From Bacteroidota bacterium (GTDB lineage: Bacteria; Bacteroidota; Bacteroidia; Bacteroidales; JAADJA01): a stretch of DNA of 11,535 nucleotides. Location: positions 1 to 11,535 of the forward strand of contig JAJRTT010000088.1 in the NCBI GenBank assembly GCA_024278155.1, in the 5' to 3' direction. A model generated the notes under the pieces. That model searched no databases. It was not told the origin of the DNA and saw only the letters and a program-made list of their open reading frames with translations. The position numbers and the translations under genes are program-made. Position 1 is the first letter of the stretch. The number at the start of each line of letters is the position of its first letter. Positions 1-6,338 of this stretch are shown piece by piece.

Positions 1-1237
1 AATAACCGGGCTCCGCCACAAGATAATAAACACCATTGTTTTGTTCACAACTAATTGAAGGCCTGTGGAGTTCCCATGGTAGTGTTTGGTAATTGAATGC
101 CCTATAGCTTGCATAATTGTCTGGCCCGTACACTTCAATTACCTTGGAGTAATCAGGTTTAACAACTGTGAACATGGGAAACCCTGCTGGTTCGGCAAAT
201 CCAAAATCCACCATTTTGTTCCCATTGAACAACTGTTGCAGGTTTCCCATTGCCGTACTGTACATTGTGCAATCATTTATAAATTCCCAAACAAGCGTAA
301 CTGTTTTAGCCGCTTCATCCACCTCGTACTCAATGGCCCTGGCCACTACGGGGTTAGTGTACTGACCATTGTTCCAAAGGGACAGGTTGCCATTTTCCAG
401 TCTTTGAATATCGTGTTGGCCAGTAAAACCTATAGTATCGTTCAAAAAATCAAACTCATTGTTTTTACCACCCAAGCGCCAAAGAACAGAACCATCATTA
501 CGGTTTATTTTAGTTATTTCATTTAAATGACGTGACGACAAAAGAATGTTTCCATCTGTGTCAATATCCAGGGCGTTTGAATGTGTCCAATCAACAATGT
601 TTGGACTTAGCAGCCAAACCGAATCCACATCGGCAAATCCAAAATGATCCATCGCTTTCCATTCAAATACCAGGTTCTTGCTATCATCAAATTCCTGAAT
701 TACTGCGCCTTTCACCGTGGCCGATTCACTACCCGGTAAATTATGGTTAGGCCCGAACCAATTATAAGACGACAAATCCATTTGGTGCGTTTCCAAGGCA
801 AGTAACAGATAATGACCATTTTCCAGTATCTTCATTTCGTGGGGATCGGATTCGAAACCATTGACCGCGGCAATGGAATCTATAACTGTAAATGTGCTGT
901 CCATTATCTGATAATTTACTGAGCTAACCAAATAATAGCTCATCAACCCATTAGGTTGCAACACAAAGCCAACGGGCAAATCCACAATATAATTGTTTTC
1001 TATTATTTTATAATAAACAAGATCGCCCACATTGTCAATGATCGTAAGTGCCGGATCATATGAGTATGGAGGCTCCAATGAATATGGGACAAAGAAGTAA
1101 TACCCCTCCGAAGAAGCCGTGTCATAAACATGCACATTGATAGGGCAAAGGTTCTGTGTTTTAACATCATCTTTTCTTGCAATAAAAAGCATAAAAGCAA
1201 TTAGAAGAAACCTGTTATTGAAAAAAATAGTTGTCAT
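1..1237 (-). CDS. Arylsulfotransferase (ASST)-like secreted protein, 3' end cut off by the window edge
   Basis: An open frame of 412 codons starts at ATG 1237 and leaves the window at base 1 without a stop, so the C-terminus is missing. The first 20 residues (a basic/polar start, then LLIAFMLFIA) look like a signal peptide. Motifs of the arylsulfotransferase 2 type beta-propeller family are visible: DPHEMKILENGHYLL near residue 131, WTHSNALDIDTDGN at 217-230, SSRHLNEITKINR at 234-246, VLWRLGG at 251-257 and GQHDIQRLENGN at 273-284. Family members transfer sulfate between phenolic compounds or are simply uncharacterised secreted propellers; the His residues in SSRH and QHDI are the likely active-site candidates. 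A C-terminal sorting domain, common in Bacteroidota secreted proteins, would lie outside the window. It is separated from the metal genes by a terminator and 460 bases, so it is probably unrelated. Family is fairly sure, substrate unknown. Confidence 0.8.
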   Translation of the reverse strand, partial: MTTIFFNNRFLLIAFMLFIARKDDVKTQNLCPINVHVYDTASSEGYYFFVPYSLEPPYSYDPALTIIDNVGDLVYYKIIENNYIVDLPVGFVLQPNGLMSYYLVSSVNYQIMDSTFTVIDSIAAVNGFESDPHEMKILENGHYLLLALETHQMDLSSYNWFGPNHNLPGSESATVKGAVIQEFDDSKNLVFEWKAMDHFGFADVDSVWLLSPNIVDWTHSNALDIDTDGNILLSSRHLNEITKINRNDGSVLWRLGGKNNEFDFLNDTIGFTGQHDIQRLENGNLSLWNNGQYTNPVVARAIEYEVDEAAKTVTLVWEFINDCTMYSTAMGNLQQLFNGNKMVDFGFAEPAGFPMFTVVKPDYSKVIEVYGPDNYASYRAFNYQTLPWELHRPSISCEQNNGVYYLVAEPGY

Positions 1238-1697
1238 ACTGTAGATTTTTGAGTGCAACAATAAATTAGATACTTTAACCCCAACCCAGAAAAAGACATT
1301 TCTTTAAAAAAAAATCAAACCTGTCCTTGCCTGCAGGTGGTATAAATTTCAATGTTCTAATCAATCAAATTCCAAAATATACAATTTGAAATTTTGATAT
1401 TTAATCATTTAATCATTGTGATTTGCGATTTTCTGCCCATAAAAACAAGAATATCAGAAATACAATACTAAAATGACCAAGGTTTCATGAAAACCACAAT
1501 TGGCCTACCTTATAAAATTTCGACAAAACTAAAACCAGGAAACCAATAATGCAACTTTATTCAATCAATGGAAGGAATACCACACCCAAACGCCCAGTTT
1601 CTTAAACCAACGGCAACTCAGCCATTAACAACTATTAAGTTCAAATAAAAAAAGGGGGCTACTGCCCCCTTTTCAACAAAACCAATGTTCCTCTGTG
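1238..1697. other. Intergenic region, 460 bases, no gene seen
   Basis: This AT-rich stretch lies between the start of the arylsulfotransferase-like gene and the end of the metal-binding lipoprotein gene. It holds the strong minus-strand terminator at 1650-1673. The part next to 1237 should carry the promoter of the arylsulfotransferase-like gene, but I could not find a convincing Bacteroidota TAnnTTTG box. No open frame of interest, RNA gene or long repeat was seen. Confidence 0.6.
1650..1673 (-). terminator. Rho-independent terminator after the metal-binding lipoprotein gene
   Basis: The arms AAAAGGGGGC (1650-1659) and GCCCCCTTTT (1664-1673) are perfectly complementary around a 4-base loop. 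Read on the minus strand, the stem is followed by an uninterrupted run of T and then TATTTG. It lies 24 bases after the stop of the lipoprotein gene and so closes the last transcription unit of the metal island. Confidence 0.88.
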
Positions 1698-2132
1698 CTA
1701 ATGATTGCTTTTAACCTTTTTTAACTCCATCTTACAAACCGGGCAATTTCCTTCTTTATCATAGGTTTTATCACCTTCACATTTCATGGGACATTGATAA
1801 TGTGCCATATCCATATCGACCTTCTTCAAATCCATATTGCATTTTGGGCATTTCCCGGGTTTGTCGTACATTTTATCACCTTCGCACTTCATGGGGCATT
1901 GGTAATGGGCTTCGGCCATATCGCCATGTTCATGCCCCTCTTCCATTTCATGGCCTTTGTCCATGTCGTGGTCACCGTCCATATCGTGCTGGTGTTCGGC
2001 CTCGGTGGCTTCGTGCTGGTGTTCTTCGGCGCTTTTATTGTTTGAAGCGTTGCCACATCCTGTAAGGGCAATGCTTCCGGCAGCAAACAAAATCGCTGCG
2101 ATTACTGTTAAATAAATTCTTTTTGTTTTCAT
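1698..2132 (-). CDS. Lipoprotein with two heavy-metal-binding (HMBD) repeats and a His/Met-rich linker
   Basis: This 144-residue protein starts at ATG 2132; a TTG two codons upstream is also open but less likely. Residues 1-25 form a lipoprotein signal with the lipobox LTGC, making Cys26 the lipidated residue. Residues 36-75 are rich in His, Met, Asp and Glu and look like a soft-metal sponge. Two near-identical heavy-metal-binding repeats follow at about 77-102 and 111-137. Each has the form C-P-M-K-C-E-G-D-K-x-Y-D...C-P-x-C-x-M-x-L, with cysteines 79, 83, 95, 98 and 114, 118, 130, 133. The same repeat occurs three times in the copper ATPase of this window. The protein probably binds Cu(I) or Ag(I) in the periplasm or at a membrane surface. 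It is last in its unit, 64 bases behind the cytochrome lipoprotein and just ahead of a strong terminator. The metal identity is inferred. Confidence 0.85.
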   Translation of the reverse strand: MKTKRIYLTVIAAILFAAGSIALTGCGNASNNKSAEEHQHEATEAEHQHDMDGDHDMDKGHEMEEGHEHGDMAEAHYQCPMKCEGDKMYDKPGKCPKCNMDLKKVDMDMAHYQCPMKCEGDKTYDKEGNCPVCKMELKKVKSNH

Positions 2133-2196
2133 TGTCAAATTGTTTTTATTGATTGTTTATGTTGTTTTTATTCCGTTTTGCAAATTGCAGTCCCTG

Positions 2197-2805
2197 TTAA
2201 TGGCTGTGGTCGTGGTCGCCATGCCCATCATCTCCACCTGCTCCCCGCAGCGACCTGACATAAGCATATACATTATTGATTTCGGTTTCGCTGAGGATGT
2301 TTTCCCATCCAACCATCACGGAACCTTTGATCCCTTTTCGGATAATATGGAGCCTGCCCATATCCGAATAATACCTTGAATGGCCGGGATCGGTAAAATC
2401 TGCCGGTTTTGGATCGAGGCCTGCTGCTGCAGGGCCGTCCCCTTTACCCGATGCACCATGACATGATTGACAAACTTTCAAAAAAACGGTTTTCCCCGCC
2501 TTGATTTCCTCATCCGTCGAAGCAGGGACTTCCGTATCATAATTGTCACCAAGTTCGGTCTTTAGCCAAGACCTCACATCGCCCATATGTTCCATGTGAC
2601 CCTCCATCCCTTCACCGTGAACATGGCCTTCCATTTCTTCACCGTCCATATGACCGCCCATTTCATCGGTTTCATCATGGCCTTTTTCGTTTTCATTATG
2701 TGAATGCATTTCCGAATGCCCCTCTTGTGAAGGGTTTCCACATGCGCCCATTAAAAACAGGCCTACTGTTATTAAAGCAATTGCTTTAAATTTTCTGATT
2801 TTCAT
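2197..2805 (-). CDS. Mono-haem cytochrome c lipoprotein with His/Met-rich metal-binding region
   Basis: This 202-residue protein starts at ATG 2805. A lipoprotein signal ends at the lipobox LMGAC, so Cys22 is the likely lipid anchor. Residues 29-75 are low-complexity and full of His, Met, Glu and Gly, including repeated MEGH-type units (for example EMEGHVHGEGMEGHMEHMGD at 57-76). A class I cytochrome c domain follows: haem motif CQSCH at 112-116, then GASGKGDGPAAAGLDPKP, with Met164 in GSVMVGW as the probable sixth haem ligand and an INNVYAYVRSLRG terminal helix. The tail after residue 190 is again His-rich (GHGDHDHSH). A cytochrome fused to such a segment suggests a copper-binding electron carrier in the periplasm, or a copper-oxidising or sensing lipoprotein; this role is inference. 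It precedes the two-repeat metal-binding lipoprotein and probably shares its transcript. Confidence 0.87.
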   Translation of the reverse strand: MKIRKFKAIALITVGLFLMGACGNPSQEGHSEMHSHNENEKGHDETDEMGGHMDGEEMEGHVHGEGMEGHMEHMGDVRSWLKTELGDNYDTEVPASTDEEIKAGKTVFLKVCQSCHGASGKGDGPAAAGLDPKPADFTDPGHSRYYSDMGRLHIIRKGIKGSVMVGWENILSETEINNVYAYVRSLRGAGGDDGHGDHDHSH

Positions 2806-3134
2806 AAAATATTTATTAAGATGAATACTAATGACATTTTTTCATTCGACAGTCCGGGCAGTAAATCAACAAAAATTCAATCCCAATGTTCATGGAACCC
2901 TACACTAAACATTCCCTTGCTGTTTTAATCCCGAAGTTTTTGCAACAAATCCTTAAAGACAGGCATATGCTGCTGAAATTAATCCGATAGAATATTCCTG
3001 CCCGTCCCGGCCAATGTCAAAAAAAAGTTAAGGAGATATGTATTCAACCTTATTGACAAAAGCCTCGACAGGCCTTCCCGACTTTTAAATGGCTGGCTCA
3101 GCCGAGCCAATATGAATTTTACTCACGGAAAGGC
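2806..3134. other. Intergenic region, 329 bases, likely promoter region with hairpins
   Basis: The region separates the DUF302 gene from the cytochrome lipoprotein gene. Next to 3134 it holds nested inverted repeats (3070-3136). Near 2805 it should contain the promoter for the two lipoprotein genes, though no Bacteroidota-type box is clear. On the minus strand TTGACA is followed after 17 bases by GAATAT (around 2990-3020), but that is the proteobacterial pattern and may be chance. A 21-codon Cys-rich open frame (2828-2893, minus) is discussed under findings. No longer gene was seen. Confidence 0.5.
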
Positions 3135-3136
3135 CT
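3070..3136 (-). terminator. Nested inverted repeat after the DUF302 gene, possible transcription end
   Basis: The inner stem TGGCTC (3094-3099) pairs with GAGCCA (3104-3109) around a 4-base loop. The outer arms AGGCCTT (3070-3076) and AAGGCCT (3130-3136) are perfectly complementary. The outer arm overlaps the stop codon of the DUF302 gene. No proper T-run follows, so this is a weak terminator candidate or an RNA stability element rather than a clear rho-independent terminator. Confidence 0.35.
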
Positions 3137-3524
3137 AAAGTGCATCAATGACTTTTTTAAGTTTTCCACTGATATGCTTTGCCACTTCAATGAGTTCCTT
3201 GTTATCGGCGGCCTGCATTGTAGCAAGTGGGTTTATTGCCGAAATTGATATGTACCCGTCCTCATCTTCCTCTACCACTACATTGCAAGGCAACATCAAC
3301 CCGATCGTATGTTCGGCATTCAATGCCTTGAAAGCACTCGGCGGGTTACAAGCCCCCAGGATTTTATATTTCCTGAAATCAATATCGAGTTTTTTCTTGA
3401 AAGTAGCTTTCACATCAACTTCCGTTAGTACACCGAAACCCTCTTTTTTAAGTTCTTCGGTCACCATTTCGATGCCTTCGTCAAATTCGATCCCGGCAAA
3501 CTTTTTATTAAAGTAATAATTCAT
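3135..3524 (-). CDS. DUF302 family protein
   Basis: This 129-residue protein starts at ATG 3524 and has no signal peptide, so it is probably cytoplasmic. It shows the DUF302 signature: YKILGACNPPSAFKAL near residue 53, then IGLMLPCNVVVEEDEDGYI near 74, and an INPLATMQ segment near 97. The two conserved cysteines are Cys59 and Cys80, which could bind a metal or form a redox pair. DUF302 domains have a ferredoxin-like fold and no settled function. The gene starts 47 bases after the copper ATPase stop, so it is the last gene of the ndh-ORF43-copA unit. A role in Cu(I) handling or redox protection is inferred from this position only. Confidence 0.85.
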   Translation of the reverse strand: MNYYFNKKFAGIEFDEGIEMVTEELKKEGFGVLTEVDVKATFKKKLDIDFRKYKILGACNPPSAFKALNAEHTIGLMLPCNVVVEEDEDGYISISAINPLATMQAADNKELIEVAKHISGKLKKVIDAL

Positions 3525-3571
3525 TTTGGTAAGTTTTTAATTAAACAATATGTTAATTCCAATGGTTTTTA

Positions 3572-6166
3572 TTATCGTTTTAAGCGCAAAGCGTTCGAGA
3601 TTACGGACACAGAGCTAAAACTCATGGCAGCGGCAGCGATTACCGGGCTCAACAAAATCCCAAAAAACGGGAAAAGAACCCCAGCGGCAACCGGTACGCC
3701 AAGTGCATTGTAAACAAATGCAAAAAACAGGTTTTGTTTGATGTTCCGCATCACTTTCGCACTTAGGTCACGGGCGCGCACAATACCATCAAGGTTTCCT
3801 TTTACCAAGGTAATTTCCGCACTTTGCATGGCTATATCAGTACCTGTTCCCATGGCGATCCCCACGTTGGCTTGCGCCAGGGCGGGTGCATCATTGATCC
3901 CATCACCGGCCATCGCAACTATATGGCCTTGCTCCTGCAGCTCTTTCACTTTGCTGTATTTATCATCCGGCAAGCAATTGGCCTGAAAGCCATCAAGGTG
4001 CAATGAATCCGATACCGCTTTTGCAGTGAGTTCGTTGTCGCCCGTGAGCATATGAACTTCAATCCCCATGGATTGCAGGTCTTTAATTGCTTTGGCAGAG
4101 GTTGGCTTGATGGCATCTGCGACACTGACAATCCCTTCCACCTTTTTGCCGCGGAGAAGATACATGACCGTTTGTCCGATTGCTTGCCATGCTTTTACCA
4201 ATTCCAGGTTTTCGCTTGAAATGGATGCGGAAAACGATTCGACCAGGCGATCGTTGCCAAGTCCTATTTTTTCCCCTTTGTACATAGCCTGCACACCTTT
4301 TCCGGTTACCGATTCAAAATCTTCAACCTTAAAAATGCCAACCCCCTTATCCTTTGCCCCTTTCACAATGGCATCAGCAATCGGGTGTTCGCTGTCGGCA
4401 TCCACTGCACCGGCATAGCGCAATATGTCTTCATCGCTCAACTCCCCAAATGAAGTAAACTCCTTGAGGCTTGGCTTCCCTTCGGTAATGGTCCCTGTTT
4501 TATCAATTATAAGGGTGTTTATCTTATTCATTTCCTCAATGGCCTGTGCATCTTTTACCAAAACCCCGGCCTGTGCCATCCTCCCGGTCCCGACCATGAT
4601 GGACATGGGCGTTGCAAGCCCGAGTGCGCATGGACAAGCGATTATCAATACCGCCACGGCATTTACAAAAGCATAAACGTAGGCTGGCTCAGGCCCCCAG
4701 ATTGCCCAAACAGCAAAGGTAATTAGAGCGACCGAAATAACAATTTGCACAAAATATTTTGCAACCACATCGGCCAGTTTTTGAATGGGCGCCCTTGAAC
4801 GGCTCGCCTGGTTCACCATTTCGATAATCTGGGCCAACAAGGTATCACTTCCCACTTTCACGGCTTCCATCTCAAATGCCGTCTTGCCATTTATGGTCCC
4901 GGCGGTCACTTTGTCGCCATTGCTTTTCTCAACGGGGATAGGTTCACCGGTGATCATGCCTTCATCAATAACGGCAGTGCCCTCCTTGATTTTCCCATCA
5001 ACGGGGATTTTCTCTCCCGGCTTAACTTTCAGGATATTTCCAGGCCTTACCTCTTCCAAAGGGATTTCCTCTTCCATGCCATTTCGGATGATCCTGGCAA
5101 CTGGTGGGACAAGGCCCAATAAAGCCTTTATGGCCGAATTGGTCTTACTGTGGGCACGAAGTTCGAGAACCTGGCCCAGGATAACAAGGGTGAGGATAAC
5201 GGCCACTGCCTCGAAATAAATATGGACATTTCCGTTTCCATCCTGAAACTGCGGAGGGAATAAACCAGGCAATATCAGGGCAATGACACTGAAAACATAG
5301 GCCGCACCAACGCCAATTGAAATCAGGGTCCACATATTGGGTGTCCATCGTACGATGGAACTCCAGCCCCTTTTGAAGAAAACCCAACTTGAATAAAACA
5401 AGACGGGCGTTGCCAAAACAAACTCGATCCAGTTCCAAGCTTTTTTGGGCGCAATTTTTTCCAAATCAATAAATGGGACATATTCCGACATGGCGATAAA
5501 AAGCACGGGGACAGATAACAGGATGGCCACTTTGAACTTCTTTGCCATTTTTTTATATGCCTTTTCCTCCTCACTTTCTATATCACCGGCTTCGGGGATC
5601 AGCTCCATGCCACAAATCGGGCAGCTTCCCGGCTTGTTCCGTTTTATTTCGGGGTGCATGGAGCAGGAATAGATAGTCCCGGAAGGAACCGCACTGGCCT
5701 CTTTTACAAGGTGCATCCCACACTCTGGGCAATCACCTGCCTGCTCATAGGTTTTGTCGCCTTCACATCGCATTGGACAATAATAGGTCCCTGATGCTTT
5801 CTTGCTGTCCCCATGGTCATGGTGGACGTGTTCCCCATGGTCATGGTGGACGTGGCCGCTTTCTGCTTTGCCATTTCCCACAACAAGGAGTTCCATATTG
5901 CAGACAGGGCATTTCCCGGGGGCATCGTATTGCTTGTCGCCCTCACATTTCATAGAGCAATAATATTTTTCATGTCCACCGTGCATTTGATGCTCTTGGT
6001 GATCTGGGTGCATGTGATTGCCAGTATGGCCGTGATCGGTGTTCTCATTTTCGCCCCCAACGATAACCAGGTGCATATTGCAGACCGGGCAACTACCGGG
6101 TGCGTCATATTGTTTTTCGCCCTCGCATTTCATGGGGCAATAATACTTATTGATGTTAGGTTCCAT
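3572..6166 (-). CDS. copA: Copper-translocating P1B-type ATPase with four N-terminal heavy-metal-binding repeats
   Basis: This 864-residue inner-membrane pump exports Cu(I) or Ag(I) using ATP. The N-terminus lacks the usual GMxCxxC (HMA) domains. It carries three variant heavy-metal-binding repeats (about 8-34, 68-94, 128-153; C-P/S-M-K/R-C-E-G...C-P-x-C-x-M) and a fourth canonical one (166-190, YSCSMHPE...SCPICGMEL). His-rich linkers lie at 44-66 and 104-119. Eight membrane helices follow. Catalytic motifs are TGEP 406-409, CPC 511-513 in the membrane, DKTGT with phosphorylated Asp555, HP 594-595 and GDGIND 754-759. The copper signature of the P1B-1 class is complete: Asn812, Tyr819-Asn820 and Pro825 in helix 7, and Met848 with Ser851-Ser852 in helix 8. 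ATG 6166 was chosen because it lies just before the first repeat. It follows the 43-residue membrane protein by 36 bases. Pump class is very sure; Cu versus Ag is not resolved. Confidence 0.96.
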   Translation of the reverse strand: MEPNINKYYCPMKCEGEKQYDAPGSCPVCNMHLVIVGGENENTDHGHTGNHMHPDHQEHQMHGGHEKYYCSMKCEGDKQYDAPGKCPVCNMELLVVGNGKAESGHVHHDHGEHVHHDHGDSKKASGTYYCPMRCEGDKTYEQAGDCPECGMHLVKEASAVPSGTIYSCSMHPEIKRNKPGSCPICGMELIPEAGDIESEEEKAYKKMAKKFKVAILLSVPVLFIAMSEYVPFIDLEKIAPKKAWNWIEFVLATPVLFYSSWVFFKRGWSSIVRWTPNMWTLISIGVGAAYVFSVIALILPGLFPPQFQDGNGNVHIYFEAVAVILTLVILGQVLELRAHSKTNSAIKALLGLVPPVARIIRNGMEEEIPLEEVRPGNILKVKPGEKIPVDGKIKEGTAVIDEGMITGEPIPVEKSNGDKVTAGTINGKTAFEMEAVKVGSDTLLAQIIEMVNQASRSRAPIQKLADVVAKYFVQIVISVALITFAVWAIWGPEPAYVYAFVNAVAVLIIACPCALGLATPMSIMVGTGRMAQAGVLVKDAQAIEEMNKINTLIIDKTGTITEGKPSLKEFTSFGELSDEDILRYAGAVDADSEHPIADAIVKGAKDKGVGIFKVEDFESVTGKGVQAMYKGEKIGLGNDRLVESFSASISSENLELVKAWQAIGQTVMYLLRGKKVEGIVSVADAIKPTSAKAIKDLQSMGIEVHMLTGDNELTAKAVSDSLHLDGFQANCLPDDKYSKVKELQEQGHIVAMAGDGINDAPALAQANVGIAMGTGTDIAMQSAEITLVKGNLDGIVRARDLSAKVMRNIKQNLFFAFVYNALGVPVAAGVLFPFFGILLSPVIAAAAMSFSSVSVISNALRLKR
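5810..5857 (-). repeat. 24-bp tandem duplication in copA coding a His-rich 8-residue unit
   Basis: Two adjacent 24-base units (5810-5833 and 5834-5857) share their first 21 bases exactly and differ only in the last three. On the minus strand they code HVHHDHGE and HVHHDHGD, residues 105-120 of the ATPase. The near-perfect match suggests a recent in-frame duplication that lengthened the His-rich linker. Confidence 0.85.
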
Positions 6167-6202
6167 AGCTTTTGTAATTTATAAGTGTAAGTAGAATTTT
6201 TA

Positions 6203-6334
6203 TTAAATGCCTTTCAATGTTTCCAGGAACTTATCCTTTGAAATCATCCATGAACTTATGACCAAGGTAAAAAACACAACGGCCAAAACCCACCAAACAT
6301 TGGGGGACAATCCAGGGATAAAGATCATTATCAT
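6203..6334 (-). CDS. Small 43-residue single-helix membrane protein between ndh and copA
   Basis: An open frame runs from ATG 6334 to TAA 6203, too short for ordinary gene calling. It begins MIMIFIPGLSPN; an in-frame second ATG exists at codon 3. It continues with a strongly hydrophobic stretch (residues 14-27, WWVLAVVFFTLVIS) and ends in a charged tail with SKDKFLETLKG. This is the pattern of a one-helix inner-membrane protein with a short cytoplasmic tail. Its start lies only 4 bases after the NADH dehydrogenase stop, and its stop lies 36 bases before the copA start. That spacing is what is expected for translational coupling inside an operon. I recognise no family. By position it could be an accessory subunit of the ATPase or of the dehydrogenase. 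It might instead be a chance frame, but hydrophobic composition and tight spacing argue for a real gene. Confidence 0.62.
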   Translation of the reverse strand: MIMIFIPGLSPNVWWVLAVVFFTLVISSWMISKDKFLETLKGI

Positions 6335-6338
6335 TGTT

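Noticed and set aside
1485..1500. An imperfect palindrome around TTTCATGAAAA in the left intergenic region
   Set aside because: The pairing is short and broken and lies far from any start codon, so it does not stand out from AT-rich background.
1794..2065. Plus-strand frames opposite the metal-binding lipoprotein, rich in hydrophobic residues
   Set aside because: They are mirror frames created by the His/Met codons of the minus-strand gene and have no start context of their own.
2990..3020. TTGACA with a 17-base spacer and GAATAT on the minus strand as a promoter
   Set aside because: Bacteroidota primary promoters use a TTTG and TAnnTTTG pattern, so this proteobacterial-style match is probably chance.
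3030..3088. A plus-strand AAGGAG followed by ATG and a short frame
   Set aside because: The frame has only about 16 codons, the spacing is too short, and no other gene in the window uses the plus strand or such a binding site.
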